This document shows, in pieces, positions 1-11,931 of a stretch of DNA of 64,000 bases. The notes under the pieces are model-generated. The model ran no database searches, was not told where the DNA came from, and saw only the letters and a list, made by a program, of their open reading frames with translations. The translations under genes and the position numbers were made by a program. The first letter of the stretch is position 1; each line of letters starts with the position of its first letter. The stretch is from Morchella semilibera. Lineage: Eukaryota; Ascomycota; Pezizomycetes; Pezizales; Morchellaceae. Location of the stretch: NCBI GenBank assembly GCA_009192285.1, contig WBVU01000008.1:1064370-1128369 (forward strand), in the 5' to 3' direction.

Positions 1-2240
1 AGCGCTATAATCAAGAGGTGGGGATGGAGGCGATACACATTATGATTACGCCTCCAAGCCGTAGCGCATGGCGGGGATTCTGCGCGATACATATTTTTCG
101 TATCAGCGCACCAGGAAACCATGAGAGTCGCAACGCATGCCAGTGGTGCTGATGTGATTCTCAATATGTAGTTAATATCATCGTGAGCTAGTACTCCAGG
201 GCGTGGCGAGATACTGTTGCACCCTTCAAGGCTACTGGTACTGGATGTCAGTCTGTGTATATATCATGAATACTCCAGATATTAATCATTATGAACCCCC
301 ACCATGCCTCCGACTCTAGAGGTCCTGCAGGGGACGTGGACGGACACATCCGTAATTCTCTGGGGCGCGGCGGTGGGTATGTAATAAATGTAATACTCCA
401 TGCCTGCCACGATGCTAACCCGCTGGGAAATAGCCGTTCGATCAATACAGGGGGCTACGTGCGCAGAGTACGGGTGGTAAAAGTGCTAAAGGTCATCCAG
501 CAGTAAATTACCTACGGCCGGCTGTGGTAATGGTGCTAGTATGAATTTATGGTGGAAGCACACGCGTACAAAAAGCGGCCGTATGCAGGTGCGAACGCTG
601 CCGGGGGTATTTCACCGCCGGCCGGCCGCTGGGGGTTTTCGTATATTGTGGTACAGTATAAAGACTCATATCCGTTACATGTAGTCGGGGGAGGTTCAAA
701 CAACTAGTGCAAGGGACATCCACCGCTCCAGACCAAGCACAGGGCACGCCACACGTGTCGAGGAGCTACCGCTACCCACCAGGCTGTACCTCGCCTGTAA
801 CAAATTTTTATACCGCCACTGCTCAAAACCCTAACCACCGCTCGGAAACGAAATATATCGCATGACAGAGCCGCATTCTTGGCGCCAAGCCATGGTCTTC
901 CGCTGCTTTATTCTAACCCCCCCCCCAGCATCTCCATTCTCAAGTGCAGTGGGTAACAAGTGGGGATGACGGGCGTGGAGGTCATAAAGTGCCACTCGCC
1001 CAGGTTAGGAGATCATGTTATCTCACTCGCTCGTTCCGAGGTTCACCGTTGATCACTCGGTTATGAATCTGTCGTGAGTCTTTTTTTTGCTCCTGTTATT
1101 GTTAATGGCAGCCCCTAGCATTCTTCCGTAACTAACAGGTAACGGAAATAAAACACGGGAAAATAGCCTTGACTGATCAGGTAATGGGTTTCTTTCGTGT
1201 GGGCGCTGCAGCGCGGCTTTGGTGATGACTGATGTTGGGAGGGGTATGGATGATTCGGGGAAAAGTAATGTTAGGAAAAGCGGGGACGAACCAAACCATA
1301 GAAATGAAGCCGCCCTTACTAGCCCCGGAGGTGCAAAGGCGGCCTAAATCAATCAACAAGGGGAGAGGGAGAATGAGATTGGAAAGAAGGAGCTTCTCCA
1401 AGGACGGCGTTCACTCGGGTTCAAGATAGTTGGACATGGAGGAGGTAGGGAAACAAGCGGGAACATACCCCAACATGCCAGCCAAGGACAGGAAAGACAA
1501 GGGCAGAAAGGGCACCTCGGTAGCAAGACAGCCGAGCCAGGGGGAACAGGAGTTTGTAGAGAAAGATCACCCCGGGATGGTTCCAGACGGTCATAGAACA
1601 TAAGTGGTAATGAATCCTAATAAAAGGGGAGGTAAGTTAAGGAAGAGACCACCCTGTGAAGCCAAGACTAGGGAAGAGAGGTATAAAGAGCGGGGATAGA
1701 GTAAGCATGGGCTTCATAGGAATGAAAGCAAATATACTTCAAGAAAACATAAGGCCCAGAAAACCCTAATTACCCCCGGCCAAGCGCTGGCTAAGCATAG
1801 GTAGCGATGTGGGGAGTAAAGATAGAAGGGATGCCTACCTCGGTAGAGCGTCGGCCGAGCCATAAGAAACGAAACCTAGCACCGACCCTCAAAAGAGCGC
1901 TGGCAGTACCAAGGCACATAGGAACACGGATAAGAGAAATGTACATACCCCCGAAAGAGCTAAGAAACTATACATGAAATATAAACCGGGGGTAGGAAAT
2001 AGAGCCACCACCACTGGGGTGCCGCGCTGCCCATCGACAAACTGGTAGAGGGAGTATGTAGATGTACCTGGAGTCCAACATGTGCGAGGGTGATGGGTAG
2101 CTAGGGGGCCGGTGTATCGGTGCGTATGTATGTGCTTGTTGACGATCACGTACCTCTCCTAGCTGTTATTTCCTATTAGTATACCAGTCGATATATCCGA
2201 ACCCCAGTACAGCGCACAACCGCGCACTACAAACAACACC
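1..2240. other. gene-poor stretch
   Basis: No open frame here has the look of a real gene; those present are short, overlapping and low in complexity. A telomere-like word (AACCCTAA) lies at 827-834. The motif TCACTCG occurs at 1023 and 1053. A short imperfect repeat containing ACCTCGGTAG followed by GCCGAGCCA occurs at about 1514-1539 and again at 1837-1863. A polypurine-rich segment spans about 1380-1720. Confidence 0.5.
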
Positions 2241-2256
2241 ACATGAATGTCACGAC

Positions 2257-2396
2257 ACATCACTCGCTCAACACTATCATAGCCCATCACTCGCCGCCCG
2301 TCATCTCGTCACGGTGCATCACTCGCCATCATGGACTGTCACTCGGCGTCATTTTGTATCACTCGCCGCCACATGTTCACAGACTCGCACTCGTTG
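2257..2396. repeat. degenerate TCACTCG-motif cluster
   Basis: The word (A/G)TCACTCG(C/G) recurs at about 2259, 2286, 2318, 2338 and 2359, with a variant GCACTCG near 2387. The spacing is 20-32 bases and the sequence between copies is not conserved. This is not a clean tandem array; only the 8-9 base core is kept. The same core, in the opposite orientation, forms a second cluster near 33.2-33.5 kb. Confidence 0.6.
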
Positions 2397-2399
2397 CCC

Positions 2400-4474
2400 A
2401 CCAATGGTGATCGCAGCGTGGGGGTTGGGTGCATTGTGTCTCTGCAATTTCGCTGGATAAAGCAGTAGGTATGTTATTTTAAAGTAGATCTTACGTCTGT
2501 CCTGCACTCCGCTGCAAATGTTAGTTGGTGTACCACATTCGCGTGAGATGGCACGATATTGTCACCCCATTGGATCTCCGGCGCAAGTTTTAGGATGATA
2601 TTTTGTGGCTCTTGCATGCGGTGGTTGGAAGTTATGGCATACATACTTGTGTATCGGTGTGCTAATAAAGTGTTATATAATAGTGTGTGAGTGTGTGGGT
2701 GTAACTGGAAACGGTGGGTATAGGTTCCGAGAGCATTCCCGCGGTATAACCGAAGTAAACAGTCAAACAATGAAAAAAATCGGCCCCTGACATACCGAGT
2801 GATATTCCATGATGTACTCCCGCCGTAGGCGGTGTGTCTATACCTTGTACACAACTAGGGGAGGCATCTCTTCCGCTCCTGCGGTACAAGGCCCCAGACA
2901 TTTGGATATGGAGAGTCCGCGTTGGTGTTGATTGGTTGGTTGGTTGTCGGCAATGGGCGGTGGAGGAAAATTATTATATTTTCTGTCGTCTATCTTTCGT
3001 TCGGTGACACGGGGATATATCAAAGACAAGCCGATTAACGGAAAGGATTTTATGAGAACGGCGGTGAAGTATGCAGAAGGAATCCGTCTTTGGCTAGTGC
3101 AGTCCATTGGTTGGTTTACCCGCGGTGGTGATAGGGGCATGGGGGATTGAGCTACTTGCTTATTTGTAACCTAGGGGGAGCTGCGGCATATTTATACTAA
3201 GAAAGGTAGCTTATAAAATTGAATGAAACACATGTGACATTGTTTAAAAAAAAAGGAAATACTCGATTGTTGATTAGAAATTGAATGACTCAACATAGTA
3301 TGGTTAATGAGAGATGTGGCTCATAGAAGATTGCGTAGCCTCGTAACCGGTGTGTGCAACGTTGAGTGGATCAACCACTTCGGTCACGTAGTCGGCGGCG
3401 TCAACGCGTAATTATGAGTTTTCCGGTGCCTCATATAATCTGCTTATGCCACAGCGCAGAGGAAATGGAAAGCCACTAAGTCTGGTTTGGACCTGGCAAT
3501 GAAAAAAAATACTAGCAAGTGTTGTGCCAAACTGACCGCGGGGGTGTTACGCCCGTAGGGTTGCAAAGTGTGTATTATAGGACGAGAGAGGCTCTTCTCG
3601 CTGCGGCCAATCACTGAGAATGTCCAAGATTATCATAGTCTGCAAGTATTTTGAAGGGATCGGAGATAGCGCAATCTACCATCAAGCCCTTAAGCTTGCG
3701 TGCTGCTGCCTGATACTCCCTTGGAATGTTCCCAGTGAAACAGGGGCTCTTAATTAAGTTCCATCAAGAAGTAAAATTTGTATTACCCCTAATCCCATTG
3801 CCTCGCTACCAGCAAGGGCTGATTGAGGTATTCCTCGGGTGGTTGACTTACCCCCATTTAACCCCCTTTGAATTCTTTAAGTGGGTGGGGCTTCTGGTAT
3901 AGCCCAGTCAGCTAATGTCTTTTTGGATCTTCTGATAGTTGGGAAAGAGCTGCCATCTGACCGTCATGGCTATTGATGCCGCTTTCGAGAATGTGGTTGT
4001 GGAAGGTATTGAAGTCATTATTGAGGGTCGGCGAGGCTTTACCCAAATGCCAAAACGGCATTGTAATAAAGATTGAGTTCGGAGAAGTGGACAGTATCCC
4101 TTCGTCTCTCAGTAAGATGCTGGCTCTCACCTATCGGATAGTGCACGTTTATGCTCGGCTACTTATTAATGGCTGGATTGAAGCTTTTCTTTCCCCTCAA
4201 GCTGTGTCTATTTATTTGTTTACGGTACAAAGGCGTTATGCAGAAGTCGGTTCGTGTGGCGCAACGCAGAGAGGCTCAGGAGCTGAGTCAGCTGCATGAA
4301 ATTATCATTTCCTATCCGAATATGTAGTCCTTGGCATGATCATTCCATGGTATGCCTAGTTGCGGGGTCTAGATCCGCATATTCCATATCCCACACTTGA
4401 CACTTCTTCATCCGCATTACCAACCTCCTAGCTTCTAACTCACAACTCGCACCTCTCAACGACTGGCTACAAAA
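2400..4474. other. gene-poor stretch upstream of the Hsp70-like gene
   Basis: I see no supported gene. Frames at 2932-3150 and 3973-4299 lack recognisable domains and have no convincing splice continuation. The segment 4380-4474 is rich in C and T (for example CTTCTTCATCCGCATTACC), which fits a fungal core promoter and 5' leader for the gene starting at 4475. Confidence 0.4.
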
Positions 4475-6356
4475 ATGAGCGGGCAGGGACAGGGCAGCTC
4501 AAGCTCCATGGAGCTCAAGTATGTCAACATCGCAATTGATATTGGGCCTAAGATGACGCAGGCGACCTGGGTAAGGCACCTTCAGGTTTAGGGCCACCTA
4601 CTGCTAACAATGATAAGATACATACCACTAAAGATGCAGGGCCCAGATTGCGAGGCCTCCACGCTTGGCCTCGGTACAATGTAGGTTCCCAGTTACGCCG
4701 GTATCACTGAACCAGCACCGTTATTTGGCTCGATCATATTCTGACGATATGCCCGCTCGCCTAAGACTACAGAAGACAAGCCGATAGATCCACGTCTACG
4801 TGATCTTAAGGTAAGCAATAAGTTAAACCGCGTTTCCCTAAACTATGGCTCAACTACTTGCACTTCTAGGATCCCAGGAATCCCCCGCTCATTGAAAAGG
4901 ACAGCACAGCTCTGTACGGCGACCTTGACAGGTTAGGAGAGTACGGGGAGCAGCTTTATAGGAAAGGCTATTACTGTATGGCGGTGCCGATCAACTTATT
5001 ATTCGGCGAGGATGATTTCTCAGGCCAGGACGCCCAACGCTTGCACGATACCCGTGTCCGGGTTATGATAGACTTTTTAAAAGAGGTGCAACGCGAAATG
5101 TGGAATGCCAGCCCCAACAATGCGCTGCCCAGGAGATACAAAGCAGTCTTCAACATAAGCCTTGGCCAACGGGTAAGCTGTCCATGCTCATCGATCTTGT
5201 CCAGTGCTGATGAGGCTTGTGATTTAACAGGACGTAACCGAAGATGTGCGTAAGGTGTTTGAGGAACTGGCTGTTTTGATTGGTCTCAAACCAGAAGATC
5301 TTCGAATCACTTCCGCAGCGAGGGATATTGTATACGCTGATATCAATCCTAACGAGATGGGGCACACTTTCAAGGTAACCGATCTACACGCTCGGTGTCT
5401 AAGTTGACATGGCTAAGTACTGTATCCAGAACGGGGATCTACATATGGCTGTGCACCATCTTAGGGATAGAATAGTAAGTAAAAACCTCCTAGAGCAGAC
5501 GTGGTGTTGGCAGGAGTGCCTAGTGACCGTGCGACTAATGTAAAAAAAAATGTAAATAGGAATTCACAAAGTTTGAACTGAAGATGGACCAGGGGGGGTC
5601 AATCCACCTAGAAGTCGTAGATACATCATATGTACTCGTGCCGCTTGAAAGATTGGTTCACCAGAGCTGGGAATATGCAGTAGACACTTGCATACCTGGG
5701 TATGTCCATCGGTCCTTAAGCCTCATATACTCTTATATTGACAAGACAAATACAGTCAGGGGAAACCATATGGCCCCCATAACCGCCCGGGTTCCTCTTT
5801 GGGCTTTATAGAGGGGTTAGATTGGGTGTTTGACGAAGCATCCAAAGGTAACACCGATACTCTCCTCCGGATGGTGCAATCTGGCCGCCCTATAGTAGGC
5901 ACGGCGATGACGATTCGTAACGTCCATGAAAGAGTCCTATTTCATATTAATAATCTGATAGTCGCTGAAATAGCGAAGCTCGATGCTACAAATGCCGAAA
6001 TACACCTAAGGAGCGGAATATATACGCCCATGATGCGTAAGGCGGTGTCAATGTTTCATGGTGATCGGCTGCATTGTTGGCCCATGTTTGTCACAGTATT
6101 CATCCTATATATATATGTGTTTCTAACGAACTTTAGGCGGAAGGCATGGTTCCCTGGGGTAACTGAATTCTCGCAAGACGAACCAGACGAACTTATTCCT
6201 ATGGAGTGGATAGAGGACATATCCAGACTTATGGACATATTGTTTCCCCACAGCGGCAACACACCTACCCAAGCGTCTACGCCTCCTCTAGAAGAGGCCC
6301 TTACGAGAATGTGTCTGGGTGAGACGGATTCCGACAGTAATCTAGCCAGAGACTGA
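4475..6356 (+). CDS. divergent Hsp70-like protein, multi-exon
   Basis: Exons supported by frame and splice sites are 4475-4570, one ending at 4810, 4870-5172, 5231-5374, 5430-5474, 5560-5699 and 5756-6356. The exon structure between 4571 and 4810 is unresolved. A further intron with branch CTAAC and acceptor TTTAG probably ends near 6136, since the in-frame stretch there reads like a spurious membrane segment. The N-terminus (YVNIAIDIGPKMTQATW) resembles the phosphate-1 loop of fungal Hsp70-like ATPases (DFGTTxSGVAW) but lacks the GTT. The part encoded by 5100-5370 (DVTEDVRKVFEELAVLIGL then ITSAARDIVYADI) resembles the segment 'AK..mR.AA..AGL...L.l.sEPEAAA'. The phosphate-2 motif DxGGGTxD expected next is absent; NGDLHMAVHHLRDRI lies there instead. 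From family knowledge the intact fold is an ATP-dependent chaperone-type domain. I infer a degenerate, probably non-ATPase member. Conserved frames across seven exons argue against a random ORF, but it could be an ageing pseudogene. Confidence 0.45.
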
Positions 6357-7096
6357 GCAACAATCGGCCATAAGGGAAAATGTGACCTCCGTTCTTGATG
6401 AGTAACCTGGGTTTAGATTATTATGGCCGTGTGCCGCTCGATTCTATGTATTTTTCATTATCACACAAACGATAGCTAAAACATCTCTTGTAGTACACAA
6501 ATGTATCCGTATATTTTCTGGTATGAATGTTCCACCTAGTACCTCTCGTATATGTGACTATAATAAACCCCGTAATACACCAGCGCGTGCATCCGGCCAG
6601 AAATGCATATTCAGCACGTAGCCTAAAGATCCGGTTGGATAGGTATCATTCCCGCTCCTCCTTTATTTTTTTTATTTCTTTTTTCCTTAATCCATACTCG
6701 CAGACAGCCGCACGGCTATGGCGACATACTATTTTATGCTCAGGACGTCCTCCCTCCAGTGCACCGCCAGCTCAAAAAGAAAAGAAAACTACATACACAT
6801 TCCCGCTCCTGATCCTCAATGACACTGAAGAGGTGGTGGATATATCCGCCGATCGAGCGGAGACCTCTCCAAGGCTTGAACACTCCACGTACTTTCCTCA
6901 ATCGCTTGAACCTAAGATGAAGGTAACTGATGGATAGGTCTAAATTATAAAACATTGTGAAAAGACCTAGCAAGCCACGCCGGGGGGCTAGTGAGAGTGC
7001 TGAAAGCTGCGCATATAGGCGAATGTCTCCCCACGGTTGCACAGTAATTAGGTCTGGATACGGATGTGAGTTTTATGGCGCCGGTCACTGTTGATC
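6357..7096. other. gene-poor stretch
   Basis: This follows the Hsp70-like gene and holds its presumed 3' end. The open frame at 6527-6937 has no recognisable domain. It includes a T/C-rich run near 6659-6690 but no splice or start context that I trust. Confidence 0.35.
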
Positions 7097-7225
7097 TATG
7101 TACCTTTGGGCTATTCAAGGTTAACCCTAACCCTTGAATTGAGTGTTTGTTTTCCTTTGATTATGGCTGAGAAAATGAATTAAAACTAAATTGTGTATTG
7201 AATGGATGAATATGGCTCTAGCTCT
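7097..7225. repeat. dispersed repeat unit 1 (empty site)
   Basis: Starts near TATGTACCTTTGGGC, passes through a telomere-like tract (TTAACCCTAACCC) and ATGGCTGAGAA, and ends near ATGGCTCTAGCTCTGTAG. It aligns over its length with 7467-7725. The second copy has an extra 132 bp at the TA that follows AAATTGTG in this unit, so this unit is the unoccupied version. Confidence 0.65.
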
Positions 7226-7466
7226 GTAGCCGTGAGTACTAGTCCGGTGCGGCGCTCTGTAATGAAGGGGTATAATACTGTTCCCCTTCACCAGGTCTTG
7301 GCGCTCTTTACATACAAAACCATCGCTAATAACCTCTCAACAAGACAAGATACCATAAATCCATGAAGCCATCACACCTATACCTACAATTTGGCTCCAT
7401 AGATATCCTGTCTGGTTGGGAGGTTGTTCGCGGCGCAGTTTATGTCACCTTTAAGGCGCGCCGCGC

Positions 7467-7725
7467 CATACCTCTGGGGCCATTTGAGGCTAACCCTAAC
7501 CCTTGGGTTGGGTAGGTTTTCTCCCGATCATGGCTGAGAAGGACCTAAACAAAATTGTGTACAGTCAACTTTGGGGCAACGACGAACCTGGGACAAGAAA
7601 TTTTAGTCAAGTGGTTATTATTAGCCTGAGCGCTACTGTCTTGACTGACAAACGCCCCTGTTCGTCGTTCAACCACTTTCGTCGTTGCCCCAGTATGGAT
7701 ATGGCTCTGTAGTAGTGGTATTTGA
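7467..7725. repeat. dispersed repeat unit 2 (occupied by a MITE)
   Basis: Second copy of the unit at 7097-7225, in the same orientation. It shares the telomere-like tract, ATGGCTGAGAA, AAATTGTGTA and GGATATGGCTCTGTAG. It is longer because of a 132-bp TA-flanked insertion. The overlapping open frame here (7503-7712) crosses the insertion and is not evidence of a gene. Confidence 0.65.
7562..7693. mobile_element. 132-bp MITE, TA target duplication
   Basis: Bounded by TA at 7560-7561 and 7694-7695. The ends carry an inverted GGGGCAACGACGAA (7573-7586 and, reversed, 7676-7691), and imperfect inverted similarity continues inward (GACGAAC, AGTCAAG). The related unit at 7097-7225 has a single TA at the same point, which directly supports insertion. 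TA duplication suggests Tc1/mariner-type mobilisation. No source element for these ends is seen in the window. Confidence 0.75.
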
Positions 7726-7749
7726 CCCAATTCGAACCCTAACCCTGAA

Positions 7750-9790
7750 AATACGAGATACTTTGGCCGTGTTTTGGGCCGGCCGTTGGGCTAGAATCAT
7801 ACCAAGTTTATAAAAAAAGGGTCTATCCGGTTGGCGCGGGGATCCATGGGTTGGTTGAATGGGCCTAATAAAATAATCACCCCCAGAAGCTGCAGAGGTG
7901 TTTTTTTTTCAATTCAATCTATGGATTGCAACTAACTCAGCGCGCGTCAGAGCCGGAGTTGTCACATCTCCGGAAAATACATAGGTATTTGGATTTTGGG
8001 GTTATGGTAAAGTAATACAAGCTTCGGATATCTTCGCAACTAACTAAACGCCTACTAAAAATTTCGACTTTGAATCAACGGCCGAGTACGTCAATAACTA
8101 GCTAACGATTCACTCACGGGTCAATATTACTACGTACATGATGGCTAAAACACATACGCTGTACCCAGTGTGCTGGAAACCAAAACGCTGCACATTCTAA
8201 CTTGACGCCGCCCAAACACACCCCGACACACCAACCCAAAATACGTTCTAGGCGGAGCGTCGGGCACCCATTCCCTCTAGTATTGCCTAGAGTGCACTCA
8301 GAGACGCCTAGATATTGAGTGTTTGCTCTGTAGGGAGGAGCTCACTCCGGGTGGTAAAGACGGTTGGTTTTGACCGCAGAAAGGAATTGATAACACTCTT
8401 TTGCAGTCCCTGGTCGCAGTATGTATCAACGCTCATGCTAGCCTGGAAATGGTTGCATGTCTGGTACATCCTCCTGATCAGACCCGCCGCATGTGTCTCC
8501 CCCGCAGTGGAATGTTGCAGAGGGACCATATTGTGGGATGTCAGAAATGGCCTCGCGACCAGGCAACAACCAAATTTTGAACGTATCCCGTATTAAGATC
8601 CTGGACCATATAACTACCGAGGATGGTTGTGGTGTAAGGCGATGTTGAGGTTGCGTTCTCGTGCGGGTCTTGCTTGCAACGAGGATTTCCGGTTATTTTT
8701 ATTTTTGACACCCCACTATATCATAAGCCTTCCAACCGTGGTTCCTGGTTCCTGGATTTCGTCTTGGCAACCAGTCGTTCCACCGCGGGATATATATACC
8801 GTAAAAACTCGAAAGCTGGCTCGTGGAACGGTGAAGATCATGGGTTTTGGTCTTATCGAACGCTACCCAGCTCTCCGGCTCGAGCGTATGTTCCAGCGCC
8901 AATCTGAAGAGCCCCACGTTCCCGTACCCCTGTATCCCGGCACCCCCGAGGCGGCGTGCGGTGTATGTAGAGTACATGACAACACTTCCAGTCCACTGCG
9001 ACCAAACCCGACTCTGGGGGTCAGTCGTTGTTAGAGCTCACTCTGGCACCTACCACTTGACCAACCTGGGCCCGAACTCCAGACTCAAACGATGGCAGTC
9101 CTGAATAGCCACATATGCTAGGCCGGTGTTCGACGAGCAAGGCAGACAGACACCCCCATTGTGGGGGTTATATACCGCCCCCGCAGAAACGAGGCGGTAA
9201 GGCTCCGCCTTGGTTTCGCACCGGATGCTGGCTGTCGTTCAAGCCCTGATTCGTGTCGTACCTTGTTCGCAGTCGAGGTGGGGGTACCTGGGTGTAGTGA
9301 GGAGATGGAGCATACGGAGGGGGGGTTGGCGGCCGTGTGTTCGCGTGGTGGTGGTCCGTGCTTTTGTGGGGTTTGTTGTAGCGTGGGTTGTACGGAGGAG
9401 CCCCCACATCCCCCATCTTCTTACCGAGCCCTCCGGCGTAATTAGTCGGGATGCAGTACCCGCGCTGTCAAGCCATTCTCGCCCCTGCTGACGGCCAGGG
9501 AACGTTCCACTGTCGCCGTTGGCGGTTGGACACATGTTCCACCGTTTGAGTGCATTGTTTATACGGTGCCGACAACCAGAGCAGGCTAGGTAACGTTGGG
9601 CGGGGGCCTAGGGTGTCGTGGGCTAGGCGGCAGGTTACGGACTGATGTCATATAGATGGCAATGAGTGGAATGGCCTGTGGACTTTGGTTCTTGGTCTAC
9701 ATCAGATGTCATGTAGCCATGTTTTCTACTACGGGCGCACAAACAGGCGAGTAGCCGCATGGTTCTCCCAGGCGCAACTGCCGGAAGGTA
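7750..9790. other. gene-poor stretch
   Basis: Several overlapping frames of 60-135 codons occur (for example 8627-9034 and 9161-9535), but they are GC-rich, low in complexity and open on both strands at once. That pattern is typical of non-coding GC-rich DNA. Nothing in their translations is recognisable. Confidence 0.4.
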
Positions 9791-9793
9791 AAT

Positions 9794-10411
9794 CTACAGC
9801 CTAGCAAGTACCCACTGCTGCACCCGCTCGCAGAAATCAGAGTGACGGTATCGACAGGGGCCCTGGACCAACCACAAAATTGACTCTACCGGCGCCAAGT
9901 GACAACTACAGCGCAGCACGAGGCTGTGAAGAACAACATGAAGATTAAGCTCTCGGCTAAGCGCATGCATAAATAAATCCCGCTGTACCAAGAGATTGTA
10001 TAACCCGGGACGCTCGGCGGCTATGTAGACACCCATCTCTTCTATCATGCTCACCGAACTGTCGGGATCTCTCGCTATCTTGATCTGCGCAGGGTTCTTC
10101 AAGGTGCCAGTCTGGTGTGTAACTGCGATTTTGAACATGGCTGATATTGCATATGCACAAAAACCCGACAGGACGTCGTTTTTGTGTTCAGAACACTATC
10201 AGGTTGTGAGTACATCGCCCCCCCCCTCAGTGCAATCGAGATCGTCTTCAAGGCTGAACTTTTGTGCGAAGGCATCATTATCATTGGGATGGAGTTGTTT
10301 GCCAAGAAGCACATATGCAGCTGCATGCACTGCGGATTGTCTCATTGCTCGCCCAACGTCGAATGGATAGTTTGACAACATATCACATTTGACGGTCCAA
10401 TCCACAAACAC
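9794..10411 (-). pseudogene. possible gene relic, two segments
   Basis: On the minus strand the segment 10138-9794 reads 114 residues without a stop, including EEMGVYIAAERPGLYNLLVQ and HVVLHSLVLRCSC. The upstream segment 10411-10199 reads DWTVKCDMLSNYPFDVGRAM and KQLHPNDNDAFAQKF. Both have balanced amino-acid composition, unlike surrounding frames. Between them lies sequence resembling a decayed MITE (10107-10215). I do not recognise a family. It may be an old spliced gene split by an insertion, or chance. Confidence 0.25.
10107..10215. mobile_element. possible decayed copy of the 46.3-kb MITE
   Basis: The segment TTTTGAACATGGCTGATATT, then GCATATGCACAAAAACCCG, then TTTTTGTGTTCAGAACAC can be aligned with the interior of the MITE at 46315-46437. 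That element has TTTTTGAACACGACTAATATT, GCATACACATAAAAAACCCG and matching right-hand sequence. The terminal repeats are not well preserved and no clear TA duplication remains. Confidence 0.4.
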
Positions 10412-10531
10412 GCTCTCTCACTCCTCACAGTACAGACCACATGTTCCTCTCACGCCTACCCACCCACATAAAGCACCACCGCTCCCTCAGCACCCTTCCC
10501 CTCCCCAGAGCGCGCCATCCCCTCGACCACC

Positions 10532-11931
10532 ATGTCAGCCCCAGGACCAACAAGCCCTTTCCCCGACAGCTCTGGCACCGTCTGCCGCCATACTACCCAC
10601 GTCGACATCCTCCTGTTCATCCTCCTTGTTCCCATCCTCCACGCCTTCACCGCACCACCCTCCCCCGGCTCCCGCTTCGGCAGCACAGCAGCCTCGTTCC
10701 TCATCTCCCTGCTCTCCCCGTACCTCGCCGCCGCAAATGCAGTCCACATCATCGGGCAGCGCTTCCGCTCCTGCCGCACCGCGTTGCAGAGGGCCCTGCG
10801 GGCACGTGCGCTTTGTATGCTCGTGCCGCGTGAGTGGGGCGCCGGGTAGGAACCCTCTCTCCCATGTGGGGGGTGTCAAACGCTAACTGATAGCAGAGAG
10901 CTAGTAGATCCATCGATCACCACAGTCCATGGACAGCTCCCCTCCCCCAAGGACGGCAAATACGACATAGTGCTAGTCCCAGACTGGTACCAGGTGGAAC
11001 CGCAGCTGCAGGCCGTCGGCACGGGGGAGATGAAGCTCGCGTGTAGTCCGAATCTGGTGAGGGCCATGGCGGCAATCGTGCACATCATGTACGGGTCCGT
11101 CCTGATCTACCAAGCGCGGAATCCCCCGGTCGGCCCCGCCGGCTATCCGTACAACGCCTATGCAGTGGCGGCGGTCCCGTATGTCTTCATGTCCTTCCTG
11201 AACCTCATTGCGCTGCTGTGCCGCCCACACTACGCTGGCCTCTACGTCGTGGGGTTCCGAGGGGAGAGGCACTATCCCGCTAAGGCCGCCGCCACACCCG
11301 ACTCAGAAAAGGGCCCAGACGTAAAGGTCAGCGAGCCGCCCAGCACCTGGGCCCTGGACGCAGAGTCCAGGTCAGCCGGCACCGTCGGCTACGCCTACTC
11401 CCTCACACAAGACAGCTACGCATCCTACGACCGCGAGCACAGAGTAACCCCCCCCCCCCTCTAAACCCAGATTTACACTAACACCCGTCCCTACAGCGCC
11501 GCGAGCTCACCGCCCTAACAACGCAATACCTCCTCCTCACCGCCGTCTTCGCAGCCCCCTACCTCGTAATCCACGCGCTGCCCGCCCTCCACGGCACCCC
11601 CAGCACCATCGCCACCGTCATCGCCCTGGCAACAGGACAGGTGCTCTGCCTCGTCATGGCGCTGGTAGAAGGCTGCATGCTGAAGCGCTGCCGCCTGGCC
11701 AAGCCGCCCGTCCTCTTCCCGTTCACGGACTGGCACAGCCTCAAGTGGACGCGGCCGGCCGAGGTCCGCGTGTGGTGGGACCGCCTCCTCACCGGGCAGG
11801 AGGCCGTCGGCGTCCTTGGACGGGCTGTCATCTCCGCGGGTATCATTGTTGTGGCGAGTATTGGTGTGGTGGGGTGGAGGATCGTCGCCAGGGGGATGTG
11901 GGGCGCTGGGGTGTGTATGCTGGGGGCCTGA
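10532..11931 (+). CDS. multi-spanning membrane protein A, three exons
   Basis: Exons 10532-10829, 10899-11443 and 11497-11931 give 425 residues. The introns are 69 and 53 nt, with donors GTGAGT and GTAACC and branch-like CTAAC in both. The ATG sits in a CACCATG context. About seven hydrophobic segments are visible: VDILLFILLVPILHAF, a second in exon 1, AMAAIVHIMYGSVLIY and VAAVPYVFMSFLNLIALLC in exon 2, and three in exon 3. The exon 2 pattern 'SPNLVRAMAAIVHIMYGS ... Y..AVAAVPYVFMSFLNLI' is one I associate with uncharacterised fungal integral membrane proteins; no function is established. It is paralogous to 22353-23904, sharing CRxTT..D...F.LL...LHA.T, ALCMxVPR and the phase-0 second intron after EREH(K/R). 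Intron 2 contains a run of C. Role unknown; possibly a plasma-membrane or endomembrane protein. Confidence 0.8.

Larger units (their letters stand above)
7121..7746. repeat. three interstitial telomere-like tracts
   Basis: CCCTAA-type words lie at 7121-7137 (TTAACCCTAACCCTT), 7491-7504 (CTAACCCTAACCCTTG) and 7735-7746 (AACCCTAACCCT), all in the same orientation. The first two sit at equivalent positions of the two repeat units. Each is only about two telomere units long. This fits teloboxes or seeds copied by duplication rather than a fused chromosome end. Confidence 0.7.

Noticed and set aside
6080-6136. Apparent transmembrane segment in the Hsp70-like gene
   Set aside because: The T-rich sequence contains a TTCTAACGAAC branch region and a TTTAG acceptor, so it is more likely an intron read through.
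7503-7712. 69-codon frame containing a plausible N-terminus
   Set aside because: Its middle is the inserted 132-bp MITE; the related unit at 7.1 kb has no such frame.
8798-8835. TACCGTAAAAACTCGAAAGC, resembling the pogo terminal repeat
   Set aside because: No matching inverted end was found nearby, so it may be a chance match or a single decayed end.
9161-9535. Overlapping frames of 80-98 codons on both strands
   Set aside because: GC-rich, low complexity and open in four frames at once, with no recognisable motif.
10389-10886. 165-codon proline/serine-rich plus-strand frame
   Set aside because: Out-of-frame shadow of exon 1 of membrane protein A and its C/T-rich leader.
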